Notes: generated from the sequence alone by a model not told the origin. DNA of 64,000 bases from Streptomyces sp. RPA4-2 (GCF_012273515.2 NZ_CP050975.2:1054001-1118000), one strand, 5' to 3'. Shown: positions 41,482-51,951, numbered from the stretch's first letter. Translations and numbers: made by a program.

Positions 41482-42375
41482 TCAGCGCACGGGGAAGCCG
41501 AAGGAGTACCCCTGCCGCTTCAGCCACGGCAGGATCTCACGCAGGGCGCGGACGGTCTGGGAGCGGTCGCCGCCCCCGTCGTGGAAGAGGACGGTCGGGC
41601 CGTTGGAGATCTCCTGCTTGACGGTGGCGACCAGCACGTCGGTGCCGGGCCGCTCGAAGTCCTTGGTGTCGACGTTCCAGCCCAGCGGCCGCATCCCGTG
41701 CGAGGCGGCCAGTTCGCGGCTGTACGGCGTGAAGGCGCCGCCCGGGGCCCGGTAGTACTGCGGCCGGACGCCCCCTGACGCCTTGGTGATCATGCGTTCG
41801 GCGTCCAGGATCTGCCGCGCCTGGTACGACTCGGACTTGGTGTCCATGGTGGTGTCGTGCGACACCGTGTGGTCGCACAGCCGGTGCCCGGCCGCCACGA
41901 TCTCCCTGACCAGGTCCGGGTGCGCCTGGGCCTGGGTGCCCACCATGCAGAACGTGGCCTTCACGCCGTACTCCCGAAGCGCCTTCAGCACCCGCGGTGT
42001 CCAGACCGGGTCCGGTCCGTCGTCGACGGTGATGTCGACACCCCGGGCGCCGCGGTCGGAGGCATGGGCGATGGCCACCGACACCGGCACTCTCGCGGGT
42101 CCCCGGGCGTGCGGCCGGAAGGGCCGGGCCGCGGCTTCCACTCGTCCGGGCCTGCTCTCCACGGGTCCGGCCTGCGCGCTCCACACGGAAGTCGCGGCGG
42201 CCACCGCCGTCACGCCGACCGCCGCCGCGAGCACCCGGCCGTACCATCCCCGCCCGCCACGCCGCGCCACGTCGGCATGCCCTTCAGGGGCCCGCGTCCC
42301 GGACGGCGAAAGCGGCCGCGGACCGTCCGAACCGGCCGGTCCGCGACCCGAACCGACCCGAGCGTGTCGGTACAC
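41482..42375 (-). CDS. Secreted or membrane-anchored polysaccharide deacetylase (NodB domain)
   Basis: A 297-residue CE4 enzyme. An arginine/glycine-rich cytoplasmic start leads to a hydrophobic segment (VLAAAVGVTAVAAATSVWSA, about 48-67), a signal anchor or signal peptide. The NodB domain carries VDITVDDGPDPVWTPRVL (metal Asp pair), HRLCDHTVSHDTTMD (metal His pair), YRAPGGAFTPYSR and VLFHDGGGDRSQT. It removes N- or O-acetyl groups from wall peptidoglycan or chitin. GTG 42375 has GGAAGG upstream. It is convergent with the acyl-CoA dehydrogenase. Confidence 0.9.
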   Translation of the reverse strand: MYRHARVGSGRGPAGSDGPRPLSPSGTRAPEGHADVARRGGRGWYGRVLAAAVGVTAVAAATSVWSAQAGPVESRPGRVEAAARPFRPHARGPARVPVSVAIAHASDRGARGVDITVDDGPDPVWTPRVLKALREYGVKATFCMVGTQAQAHPDLVREIVAAGHRLCDHTVSHDTTMDTKSESYQARQILDAERMITKASGGVRPQYYRAPGGAFTPYSRELAASHGMRPLGWNVDTKDFERPGTDVLVATVKQEISNGPTVLFHDGGGDRSQTVRALREILPWLKRQGYSFGFPVR

Positions 42376-42520
42376 GTGACCATCGCCCTTCCAAGACCGA
42401 TACTTCGCAGTGACGAGCCCTCAGCACCGACGAACGCCGGAACCGGGCACCCTCCGTACCCAACGAACGGGCGAGAACGCAGGTCACGGGCTCCACTCTT
42501 ACGCTCACCAGGAGGCACCC

Positions 42521-43513
42521 ATGAAGATGCTGATCAACGTGGCGGAGACGGTGGTCGCGGACGCGCTGCGGGGTATGGCGGCCGCACACCCGGACCTCAC
42601 GGTGGATGTCGAGAACCGCGTGATCGTACGGCGTGACGCCCCGGTGGCCGGAAAGGTGGGTCTCGTCTCCGGCGGCGGATCGGGCCACGAGCCCCTGCAC
42701 GGCGGATTCGTCGGTCCCGGCATGCTGTCGGCGGCCTGTCCGGGCGAGGTCTTCACCTCTCCGGTGCCGGACCAGATGGTGCGGGCCGCCGCCGCCGTGA
42801 ACAGCGGCGCGGGCGTGTTGTTCATCGTGAAGAACTACACCGGTGACGTGCTGAACTTCGACATGGCGGCCGAACTCGCCGAGGACGAGGGCATCCAGAT
42901 CGCCAAGGTGCTGGTCAACGACGACGTCGCCGTCACCGACAGTCTTTTCACGGCCGGCCGGCGCGGCACGGGCGCGACGCTGTTCGTGGAGAAGATCGCG
43001 GGCGCCGCGGCCGAGGAGGGCGCCCCGCTGGAGCGGGTGGAGTCGCTGGCCCGTCAGGTCAACGAGAACTCCCGGAGTTTCGGTGTCGCGCTCGCCGCCT
43101 GTACCACTCCGGCCAAGGGCAGCCCCACCTTCGACCTGCCGCCCGGGGAACTGGAGCTGGGCGTCGGCATCCACGGCGAGCCCGGCCGGGAGCGGCGCGC
43201 GATGATGACCTCGCGCGAGATCGCCGACTTCTCGGTGCACGCGATCCTGGAGGACATGAACCCGCGCAATCCCGTCCTCGTCCTGGTCAACGGTATGGGC
43301 GCGACCCCGCTCCTGGAGCTGTACGGGTTCAACGCGGAGGTGCAGCGGGTGCTCGGCGAGCGCGGTGTCCCCGTCGCGCGCACGCTGGTCGGGAACTACG
43401 TCACCTCGCTGGACATGGCCGGTGCCTCGGTGACGCTGTGTCAGGTGGACGAGGAACTGCTGCGTCTGTGGGACGCGCCGGTGAAGACACCGGGGCTGCG
43501 CTGGGGCGTGTGA
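42521..43513 (+). CDS. dhaK: Dihydroxyacetone kinase subunit DhaK
   Basis: A 330-residue substrate-binding subunit of the PTS-dependent dihydroxyacetone kinase. Landmarks are LVSGGGSGHEPLHGGFVGPG, the FIVKNYTGDVLNFDMAAE segment and GVGIHGEPGRERR with His218, the residue that binds dihydroxyacetone covalently as a hemiaminal. ATG 42521 follows AGGAGG. It is the first gene of dhaKLM; 154 bases with a hexanucleotide repeat separate it from dhaL. The product dihydroxyacetone phosphate enters glycolysis. Confidence 0.95.
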   Translation: MKMLINVAETVVADALRGMAAAHPDLTVDVENRVIVRRDAPVAGKVGLVSGGGSGHEPLHGGFVGPGMLSAACPGEVFTSPVPDQMVRAAAAVNSGAGVLFIVKNYTGDVLNFDMAAELAEDEGIQIAKVLVNDDVAVTDSLFTAGRRGTGATLFVEKIAGAAAEEGAPLERVESLARQVNENSRSFGVALAACTTPAKGSPTFDLPPGELELGVGIHGEPGRERRAMMTSREIADFSVHAILEDMNPRNPVLVLVNGMGATPLLELYGFNAEVQRVLGERGVPVARTLVGNYVTSLDMAGASVTLCQVDEELLRLWDAPVKTPGLRWGV

Positions 43514-43534
43514 GCCGGCCCGCCGCCCGGCAGG

Positions 43535-43576
43535 CCACAGCCACAGCCACAGCCACAGCCACAGCCACAGCCACAG
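43535..43576. repeat. Hexanucleotide tandem repeat (CCACAG)7 between dhaK and dhaL
   Basis: Seven exact units followed by degenerate GGTCACGGTCTCGGTCACGG. It fills most of the spacer and could affect the relative expression of dhaK and dhaL. Confidence 0.95.
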
Positions 43577-43667
43577 CCAGGGTCACGGTCTCGGTCACGG
43601 TCACAACCGCGGGCAGGCCCACGACTCATCTCATCGGCCCAACGTTGGTACCACGCAAGGAGATTCT

Positions 43668-44267
43668 GTGCTCGACGCCGATTTCTTCCGCCGCTGGATG
43701 ACGGCGACCGCCGCGTCGGTGGACCGTGAGGCCCAGCGGCTCACGGAGCTGGACTCGCCGATCGGCGACGCCGACCACGGCAGCAATCTGCAGCGCGGGT
43801 TCACCGCCGTGGTGAACGTGCTGGAGAAGGACGCGCCGGAGACCCCCGGCGCCGTCCTCACACTCGCCGGACGACAGCTGATCTCCACGGTCGGCGGCGC
43901 GTCGGGGCCCTTGTACGGCACCCTGCTGCGCCGTACCGGAAAGGCCCTCGGGGACGCCGCCGAGGTCTCCGAGGACCAGTTCACCGACGCGCTGCGGGCG
44001 GGCGTCGACGCGGTCATGGCGCTGGGCGGGGCCGCACCCGGCGACAAGACGATGATCGACGCACTGGTGCCCGCGGTGGACGCGCTCACCGACTCCTTCG
44101 CCGCCGCGGCCACGGCCGCGGAGGAGGGCGCCGCGGCCACGATCCCGCTGCAGGCCCGCAAGGGCAGGGCGAGTTATCTGGGCGAGCGGAGCATCGGGCA
44201 CCAGGATCCCGGCGCCACCTCGTCGTCCTTGCTGATCGCCGCACTGGTGGAGGCGTCCGGTGAGTGA
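43668..44267 (+). CDS. dhaL: Dihydroxyacetone kinase subunit DhaL
   Basis: A 199-residue ADP-binding subunit. The metal-binding signature DSPIGDADHGSNLQRGF supplies the Asp residues holding the two Mg ions, followed by GGASGPLYGTLLRR, GAAPGDKTMIDALVPAVDAL and the terminal SIGHQDPGATSSSLL loop that closes over ADP. The bound ADP is a permanent cofactor re-phosphorylated by DhaM. GTG 43668 has AAGGAGA upstream. It overlaps dhaM by eight bases. Confidence 0.95.
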   Translation: MLDADFFRRWMTATAASVDREAQRLTELDSPIGDADHGSNLQRGFTAVVNVLEKDAPETPGAVLTLAGRQLISTVGGASGPLYGTLLRRTGKALGDAAEVSEDQFTDALRAGVDAVMALGGAAPGDKTMIDALVPAVDALTDSFAAAATAAEEGAAATIPLQARKGRASYLGERSIGHQDPGATSSSLLIAALVEASGE

Positions 44268-44685
44268 CTCCGACAACACCGCGGACAAGCTCGTCGGCAT
44301 CGTGCTCGTCTCGCACAGCGCCGCCGTCGCCGCCTCGGTCGCCGAACTGGCGACGGGGCTCGCGGGCGGCGGCGTCACCGCACCCGTCGCCCCGGCCGGC
44401 GGCACGGCGGACGGCGGCCTCGGCACCAGCGCCGAACTGATCTCGGCGGCGGCCGCCTCCGTGGACCGTGGCGCCGGGGTGGCCGTCCTCATGGATCTGG
44501 GCAGCGCGGTGCTCACGGTGAAGGCCCTCCTCGCGGAGGGCGACGAACTGCCCGGCAACACCCGCCTGGTGGACGCGCCCTTCGTCGAAGGCGCGGTGGC
44601 CGCGGTCGTCACGGCCTCGGCGGGAGCGGACCTCGCGGCCGTCGAGGCGGCGGCCGCGGAGGCGTACACGTACCGGAAGGCTTGA
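44260..44685 (+). CDS. dhaM: Phosphotransferase subunit DhaM (IIA domain only)
   Basis: A 141-residue PTS EIIA-Dha (mannose-type) domain: VGIVLVSHSAAVAASVAEL with phospho-acceptor His19, VAVLMDLGSAVLTVKALLAE and a C-terminal helix. Unlike E. coli DhaM it has no fused HPr or EI-like domain, so phosphate must come from the general HPr protein. GTG 44260 overlaps dhaL by eight bases, giving coupled translation. A 12-bp terminator follows at 44789. Confidence 0.93.
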   Translation: MSDSDNTADKLVGIVLVSHSAAVAASVAELATGLAGGGVTAPVAPAGGTADGGLGTSAELISAAAASVDRGAGVAVLMDLGSAVLTVKALLAEGDELPGNTRLVDAPFVEGAVAAVVTASAGADLAAVEAAAAEAYTYRKA

Positions 44686-44788
44686 ACCCGCAAGACGTGA
44701 GGCAGGCGCGCGAAGGGGCACACGGGCGAAGGGCCGGGGCCCGCCGTTCCACGACCGGAGCCGGAGCCGGGGCCGAAGTCCCCGATCC

Positions 44789-44818
44789 GGAGCCCCCGGG
44801 TTCACGCCCGGGGGCTCC
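44789..44818 (+). terminator. Terminator of dhaKLM
   Basis: GGAGCCCCCGGG (44789-44800) and CCCGGGGGCTCC (44807-44818), a perfect 12-bp stem with loop TTCACG, about 100 bases after the dhaM stop. Confidence 0.8.
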
Positions 44819-44911
44819 CCGTCCGGCGCGCCCTCCGTGGGACCGGCCTCCCTCCGCCGCGACGGCGACGTCACCTCGGGCAGCCCACCCGGGCCGAGCA
44901 CAGGACCCCGC

Positions 44912-45637
44912 TCATCCGTCCCGCAGGAACAGCCTGGCCAGCCGCTCGCCCTCCGCGAGGGCGGCCGCGTGGTCCTCGATGGGCTGCACGCGGGAGTCCT
45001 TGAAGGCGATGTAGGTGACCCCTGAGGCCGTCCCGCCGTGACGCGGGTCGGCGCCGATGCCGAGCGCCTTGGCGGTGGCGTACGAGGCCTCGCCGATGAT
45101 GTGGCGCGGGCCGGTGTCTCCGACGACCGCGTACTGGACCCGGTCCCGGTAGATCACGGCGACCACCGACCCGCCGCGGATCCCGTGGTCGCGGTGGTTC
45201 CACAGGCTGCTGGGGGCGGGCACGACGACGTAGGGAAGGGTCTCGGCGCTCAAGTAGCGCCCGTCCGACTGCCGGTAGGCGGTGGCCGCGGAGAAGAGCG
45301 GGTCGGTCCGACGATTGCACAGGGCCCCGGGACGCCCGTCGCAGTCGATGTCCATGTCGGCCTTCCAGAAGACGACGCCCGGCGCCCCGCAGACGGGGAT
45401 CTCGGCGCGGGTGCCTTCGTCGGTGCGATAGCGCCCCTTCGACACAGGAACGCAGTCCCGCACCTTCGCGAGGAGGTCGGCGGCCCGTACGGTTCCCTCC
45501 CCCACCGCCGGCGCAGTGGGGTCCGGGTCGGCGGCGGCGCACAGCGCGGGTACGAGCACGACGGCGCCGGCCGCGGCCAGGGTGAGCGACCGGACACGCA
45601 GGGCACGCAGGGCACGCTGGGTACGCAGGGCACGCAC
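44912..45637 (-). CDS. Secreted glycoside hydrolase family 75 chitosanase
   Basis: A 241-residue secreted protein. The signal peptide has an Arg-rich start made of 9-base repeats (MRALRTQRALRALRVR) and the hydrophobic core LTLAAAGAVVLVPALCAAA. The mature part has FWKADMDIDCDGRPGALCN with Asp residues of the family's active-site region, VVVPAPSSLWNHRDHGIRGG and YAVVGDTGPRHIIGEASYA, the pattern of GH75 endo-chitosanases. The tail has SRVQPIEDHAAAL. GTG 45637 is chosen to include the signal peptide. Upstream sit a CACCA-N4-TGGTG palindrome and a long hairpin, in a 364-base divergent region shared with the FnIII lipoprotein. Confidence 0.8.
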   Translation of the reverse strand: MRALRTQRALRALRVRSLTLAAAGAVVLVPALCAAADPDPTAPAVGEGTVRAADLLAKVRDCVPVSKGRYRTDEGTRAEIPVCGAPGVVFWKADMDIDCDGRPGALCNRRTDPLFSAATAYRQSDGRYLSAETLPYVVVPAPSSLWNHRDHGIRGGSVVAVIYRDRVQYAVVGDTGPRHIIGEASYATAKALGIGADPRHGGTASGVTYIAFKDSRVQPIEDHAAALAEGERLARLFLRDG

Positions 45638-45675
45638 GATGAAGGACCCTCTCCCCGGAGACGTTGACGGGCTTT

Positions 45676-45689
45676 CACCAAATCTGGTG
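45676..45689. promoter_or_regulatory. Palindrome upstream of the chitosanase
   Basis: CACCAAATCTGGTG: five-base arms around AATC, 39 bases ahead of the chitosanase start codon. Confidence 0.4.
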
Positions 45690-45843
45690 CGCGTCCGACA
45701 GCGCGTCCACCTGGGAGGGCCGGAAGGAGCACGGCGGGCCCGGCGGGCGCGTACCGCGGCCGAGGGCCCGAGCCTCGGTCGGCTCGGGCCGCTCGACCGC
45801 CCTCGCCGGCGCGGAAACAGCGACGACAGCGGTCCGCGCCGTG

Positions 45844-45880
45844 GGTGCGAACTCCCCTGGCGGGTGGGCGAGTTCGCACC
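45844..45880. promoter_or_regulatory. Long inverted repeat in the divergent region
   Basis: GGTGCGAACTC (45844-45854) and GAGTTCGCACC (45870-45880) are perfect 11-bp arms with a 15-base spacer, about 120 bases before the lipoprotein gene. It may be an operator or an RNA hairpin. Confidence 0.45.
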
Positions 45881-46001
45881 GCATCAGGATCAGCATACGT
45901 AGCCGACGGCGGTCCGACGAACGCCCGCCCGTCCTCTTGATGTGGCCGCGTCAGCCGTGTCTTATAGGTACAGACCAATCCCGTCGAGGGAAGGCAGACC
46001 C

Positions 46002-46970
46002 GTGCGACGCGTTTTCCCGGCGTTGGTGTGCGGCTCACTGTTCGTCCTGACCTCGTGCGCCGGGGGTGCGGACAGCCCCGGCGTACCACTGCCCCCGGCC
46101 CCGATGGGGGTCACGGCGGCGGCGGGCAGTTCGACCAGCGTGCACGTGATGTGGAACCGGGTCTCCGGAAAACCGGAGGTCACCGCCTATGAGGTATATC
46201 GCGGCACCACCAAGGTCGACCGGGTGCCCGGCGCGGAGCACATGGTGGACGTCACCAGACTCGCTCCGTCCACGACCTATGCCTTCACCGTCCGGGCCCT
46301 GGACTCCGACGGGAACCCCGGACCGCCGAGCGCCGAGGTCCACGCCACCACACCGGCCGCGGTCGCCGCCGACCGCGTTGCGCCGAGCCGCCCCGGACGG
46401 CCGCGCGGCAAGGCGATCGGGAGCCGGGCGGCGCAGTTGGAGTGGTCGCCGTCCACGGACGCCCGGGGCGTGGCCTCGTACGACATCTACCAGGGCGGCT
46501 CGAAGGTCCACAGCGTCGGCGGCGCACAGACCGCGACGGTGGTGACCGGGCTGCGCCCCGGCACCGACTACTCCTTCACCGTCAGGGCACGTGACGCGGC
46601 CGACAACCTCTCCCCCGCGAGCGCCGCCGTACGGCTGGCCACCGAACCGGGCGCGGGCGACGGCCGGGGCACCGCGCCGACCGGCTTCCGCGTCAGCGCC
46701 CACCGCACGGACGGCGCCTACTACCTGGACCTGTCCTGGATCCCGCCCCGCACGGACGGGGTGATCACGGAGTACCGGATCGATCTGGACGGCCACCAGG
46801 CGACCTCGCTCGTCTGGGGCGGCACGCCTCCCCGTGGCAGGTCCACGTACAGCTTCTACGTCGGCCGGGACGCCGGGGTCGCCTACCGGGTGCGGCTGCG
46901 GGCGAAACTGCCGGACGGGACCTGGGGCGGGTTCTCGGTGGAACGGTCCGTGACGACGGACGGGGGCTGA
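46002..46970 (+). CDS. Fibronectin type III domain lipoprotein
   Basis: A 322-residue exported lipoprotein. GTG 46002 (GAGGGAAGG upstream) starts MRRVFPALVCGSLFVLTSC, a signal with lipobox LTSC and lipidated Cys19. Two FnIII repeats follow, each with a Trp core (SVHVMWNRVSGK; AAQLEWSPSTDA), a Tyr motif (AYEVYRGTTKV; SYDIYQGGSKV) and an ending such as TTYAFTVRALDSDGNP or TDYSFTVRARDAADNL. A third, divergent FnIII-like domain ends the protein. Streptomyces uses FnIII modules in chitin- and cellulose-acting enzymes; here there is no catalytic domain. A carbohydrate-binding or wall-surface role beside the chitosanase is inferred. Confidence 0.85.
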   Translation: MRRVFPALVCGSLFVLTSCAGGADSPGVPLPPAPMGVTAAAGSSTSVHVMWNRVSGKPEVTAYEVYRGTTKVDRVPGAEHMVDVTRLAPSTTYAFTVRALDSDGNPGPPSAEVHATTPAAVAADRVAPSRPGRPRGKAIGSRAAQLEWSPSTDARGVASYDIYQGGSKVHSVGGAQTATVVTGLRPGTDYSFTVRARDAADNLSPASAAVRLATEPGAGDGRGTAPTGFRVSAHRTDGAYYLDLSWIPPRTDGVITEYRIDLDGHQATSLVWGGTPPRGRSTYSFYVGRDAGVAYRVRLRAKLPDGTWGGFSVERSVTTDGG

Positions 46971-47018
46971 CGTGCGGGGCGTGACGGGTGACAGGTGGCG
47001 GAGACGGGTGGACGACGG

Positions 47019-47043
47019 GCGGCCGCTCGTTCGGGACGGCCGC
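47019..47043 (+). terminator. Hairpin after the FnIII lipoprotein gene
   Basis: GCGGCCG (47019-47025) and CGGCCGC (47037-47043) form a 7-bp stem with an 11-base loop, 48 bases after the stop. Confidence 0.5.
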
Positions 47044-47211
47044 TGACGAGGGCGCCCGTCCGCCGGACGAAGGAATTCGTCACCTGCCCGGTCCCGTCCG
47101 CATGCGGGCCCGCCCGGAGGCACGTTGGCTCGTCCCGGGGCAGCACGGGCCTTTCCCTTCCCCGGCGGCGCATCGGACGTCCCGCCAACCGTGCCGCCGG
47201 AGGACAGTCCA

Positions 47212-47838
47212 ATGCGCACTACTCGGGATTTCCGCCGCTCAGGGGCGGCCCTGGCCGTCGCCGCGCTTCCGCTGACCCTGGCCACGGCGACCACCGTCGC
47301 CGCGGCTTCGGGCATCTCCGTGAGCACCAGCGGTTCCAAGGTCACGGTCACCACCAGTGCCTGCCGGAGCGTGGACGGCGGTTTCGGCAGCGCCTCCCTG
47401 CTCTCCAGCGGGCAGTCGAACTTCTCCCAGGGGCGACAGATGTCGCTGTCCGGGACGAGCGCGGGTCAGTCGGCGGTGTGGTCGAACGTCGGTGCCGGCA
47501 CGTACACCGTCATCGTGCTCTGCCAGGACGGCCGGACGGCGGGCACCCGGGCCGTGGTCGTCCCCTCGCCATCGGCGCCGTCGGCGTCCGCCGCACCCTC
47601 GGCGACTTCGCCGTCCGCGCCGTCCGCGGCGTCCCCTGCGTCTTCTGCGCCCCTTGCGTCGTCGGCACCCACCGTCCCGCATTCGGCCGCGCCGACGCGC
47701 GGGGTACTGGGTGGTCTCGGCGGGGCGGCCACGGACCACAGCACGGCGACCACGGTGGCCGGCGGGGTCCTGGTGACCACGGGTGTCGTGGCGACGGCCT
47801 GGTTCCTGCGCCGCAGGTCCGAGCCCCACCGGCGCTGA
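47212..47838 (+). CDS. Secreted Ser/Ala/Pro-rich surface protein, membrane-anchored
   Basis: A 208-residue exported protein. The signal peptide has GAALAVAALPLTLATATTVA and ends near AAASG. A small globular part (SVSTSGSKVTVTTSACRSVD, SVWSNVGAGTYTVIVLCQDG) contains two cysteines, then a long Ser/Ala/Pro linker (about 117-160) leads to a single C-terminal membrane helix (TTVAGGVLVTTGVVATAWFL) followed by basic RRRSEPHRR. This is the layout of a wall-spanning surface protein held by its C-terminal helix; no LPXTG or LAXTG sortase motif was seen. ATG 47212 has GGAGG upstream. Function unknown. Confidence 0.8.
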   Translation: MRTTRDFRRSGAALAVAALPLTLATATTVAAASGISVSTSGSKVTVTTSACRSVDGGFGSASLLSSGQSNFSQGRQMSLSGTSAGQSAVWSNVGAGTYTVIVLCQDGRTAGTRAVVVPSPSAPSASAAPSATSPSAPSAASPASSAPLASSAPTVPHSAAPTRGVLGGLGGAATDHSTATTVAGGVLVTTGVVATAWFLRRRSEPHRR

Positions 47839-47870
47839 CACTCCGGTCCGTCACCCCCACGGCCACCCGT

Positions 47871-47960
47871 CCGACGCGGACCGCTCCACCTCACGTCAAC
47901 CCGACGCGGACCGCTCCACCTCACGTCAGTCCGACGCGGACCGCTCCTCCTCGGGCGCGT
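47871..47960. repeat. Three tandem 30-bp repeats at the end of the PadR gene
   Basis: The unit begins CCGACGCGGACCGCTCC and occurs at 47871-47900, 47901-47930 and, more diverged, 47931-47960. The PadR gene's stop (complement of 47926-47928) and last codons lie in the units, so the outer copies look like duplications of the gene's 3' end. Confidence 0.9.
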
Positions 47961-48540
47961 CCGATGCGGGCCCCGGGCTCGTCTCCTCCCGCGGCGCGGA
48001 CGGGTCACCCAGGTGCCCGAACTCCTCCAGCGCATGGCTCAGCCACTGCGTCCAGAAGGTCTCCAGGTCGATACCGGCCCGCAGCACCAAATGCCGCAGC
48101 CGGTCCTGGGGAGCGTTCCTGCCGGGTGGGAAGTCCCGCTCCTCGATCTCCTCGTACTCCACCAACTGCCGCTGGTGAAGCGCGAGATGGCGACGCAGGT
48201 CGGTCTCGATGCCCGCCGTGCCGACGACGGCCGAGGCCCGCAGCCGCAGCAGCATCGTGTCCCGCAGGGGCTTGGGGTCCTGGGTGACGGCGGTCCAGCG
48301 GGCCAGCTCGTCGCGGCCCGCCGGCAGCACTTCGTAGCTCTTCTTCTGTCCCCGGGCCGGCTGCGCGGACGGCAGGGCGCGGATGTACCCCTCGGACTCC
48401 AGCTTTCCCAGCTCGCGATAGATCTGCTGATGCGTCGCCGACCAGAAGTAGCCGATCGACTTGTCGAACCGCCTGGTGAGTTCGAGTCCCGACGAGGGCC
48501 TTTCGAGCAGGGCGGTGAGGATCGCGTGCGGGAGTGACAT
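47926..48540 (-). CDS. PadR-family transcriptional regulator
   Basis: A 204-residue PadR regulator (MSLPHAILTALLERPSSGLE, ATHQQIYRELGKLESEGYIR) with the C-terminal coiled helices of the Vir-like class and an acidic Ser-rich tail (EETSPGPASDAPEEERSASD). The tail codons extend into the 30-bp repeats. The preceding FadH gene is on the same strand and ends 61 bases upstream, beyond a hairpin, so the regulator may be read separately. Its probable operator is the palindrome TGCAACTAGTTGCA ahead of fadH, whose core resembles that near the other PadR gene at 36953. Confidence 0.9.
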   Translation of the reverse strand: MSLPHAILTALLERPSSGLELTRRFDKSIGYFWSATHQQIYRELGKLESEGYIRALPSAQPARGQKKSYEVLPAGRDELARWTAVTQDPKPLRDTMLLRLRASAVVGTAGIETDLRRHLALHQRQLVEYEEIEERDFPPGRNAPQDRLRHLVLRAGIDLETFWTQWLSHALEEFGHLGDPSAPREETSPGPASDAPEEERSASD

Positions 48541-48554
48541 GGGTTCATCCTAGG

Positions 48555-48580
48555 GAGGGCCGCCCACGGGGACGGCCCTC
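48555..48580 (-). terminator. Terminator of the FadH gene
   Basis: GAGGGCCG (48555-48562) and CGGCCCTC (48573-48580), 8-bp stem with a 10-base loop, 21 bases beyond the fadH stop on the minus strand. Confidence 0.6.
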
Positions 48581-48601
48581 GCTGTCGTCGGTGCCCGGGG
48601 T

Positions 48602-51000
<2,399 letters not shown>

Positions 51001-51774
51001 TCAGGGCATGGTGCCGATCACGACGTTGGCGTACAGCTCGTCGGAGACGGCCAGTCCGGCGATCAGACCGCTGCGCGCGAAGGCCTCCACGGCCAGGGGC
51101 GCCTGGGGTTCGCTCGTCTCGACCAGGAGGCTGCCGCCGGGGGCGAGCCAGCGGGGCGCCTCGTCGGCCACCCGGCGCAGGATGTCGAGGCCGTCCGCGC
51201 CACCGTCGAGGGCGGTGAGCGGCTCGTGGTCGCGGGCCTCCGGCGGCAGCAGACCGACCTCGTCCGTGGGCACGTACGGCACGTTGGCGGCGAGGACGTC
51301 GACGCGACCGCGCAGGATGTCGGGCAGAGCCGCGTACAGGTCACCCTGGTGGACCCGGCCCCCGAAGGGCGCGACGTTACGGCGGGCGCAGCGGACCGCG
51401 GCCGGGTCGATGTCGGCGGCGTGCAGTTCGGGTCCGCCGAGGGACGCGGCCAGCGCGGCGCCGACCGCGCCCGAGCCGCAGCACAGATCCACGACCACGG
51501 AGACGTTCCGCGCCAGGGCGACAGCCTGGTCCACGAGGAACTCGGTACGGCGGCGCGGCACGAACACGCCCGGTTCCACTGCGATGCGCAGACCGTGGAA
51601 CCCGGCCCAGCCGAGGACGTGTTCGAGGGGAAGGCCCGAGACGCGCCGGTCCACCATGGCGGTGACCTCGTCCGGGGTGCGGGCGGTGGAGCGTATCAAC
51701 TCCGCCTCGTCCTCGGCGAAGACACAGCCCGCGGCACGGAGAGCGGAGACAACGGGATCGGATGGGGAAGGCAT
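51001..51774 (-). CDS. PrmC/HemK-like protein-glutamine methyltransferase
   Basis: A 257-residue SAM-dependent methyltransferase resembling release-factor glutamine methyltransferases: PLEHVLGWAGFHGLRIAVEP, FVPRRRTEFLVDQAVALA, SAM loop VVDLCCGSGAVGAALAAS and ADIDPAAVRCARRNVAPFGG. The catalytic signature NPPY is replaced by NVPY (ANVPYVPTDEVGLLPPEA). This variant is common in actinobacterial proteins annotated as putative protein N(5)-glutamine methyltransferase, so substrate specificity is unsure; the housekeeping PrmC is normally elsewhere. ATG 51774 has GAAAGG upstream. It is a single gene between fadH and a membrane protein. Confidence 0.85.
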   Translation of the reverse strand: MPSPSDPVVSALRAAGCVFAEDEAELIRSTARTPDEVTAMVDRRVSGLPLEHVLGWAGFHGLRIAVEPGVFVPRRRTEFLVDQAVALARNVSVVVDLCCGSGAVGAALAASLGGPELHAADIDPAAVRCARRNVAPFGGRVHQGDLYAALPDILRGRVDVLAANVPYVPTDEVGLLPPEARDHEPLTALDGGADGLDILRRVADEAPRWLAPGGSLLVETSEPQAPLAVEAFARSGLIAGLAVSDELYANVVIGTMP

Positions 51775-51951
51775 CGAAGCCGAGAGCCTTTCGGTGAGCC
51801 GAAGGGCGCTCTCGCGGTCGCCTACCGGCGCTGAGCCGCGTCGACCCGAGGTGAGAGCACCCGACCTGAACTGGCGGTAATGGGTCCCACCTCCTCGGCA
51901 ACTCCTGGGCTGGGGCGTTCCACAGCCGGGACGGTCACTTTACAGGAACCG

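Larger units (their letters stand above)
45638..46001. other. Divergent intergenic region, chitosanase / FnIII lipoprotein
   Basis: No credible gene. It contains CACCAAATCTGGTG (45676-45689), an 11-bp hairpin (45844-45880) and a GGTACAGACC element (45967-45976) that shares eight of ten bases with the DasR core GGTCTAGACC. Confidence 0.5.

Noticed and set aside
39230..41755. Long open frames (up to 841 codons) across the CoA-transferase and acyl-CoA dehydrogenase genes
   Set aside because: They overlap two genes with strong family signatures on the correct frames, and their translations are Arg/Pro/Gly-rich artefacts.
45967..45976. GGTACAGACC as a true DasR site
   Set aside because: Two of the ten core bases differ and the outer flanks do not fit; kept only as a weak hint in the divergent region.
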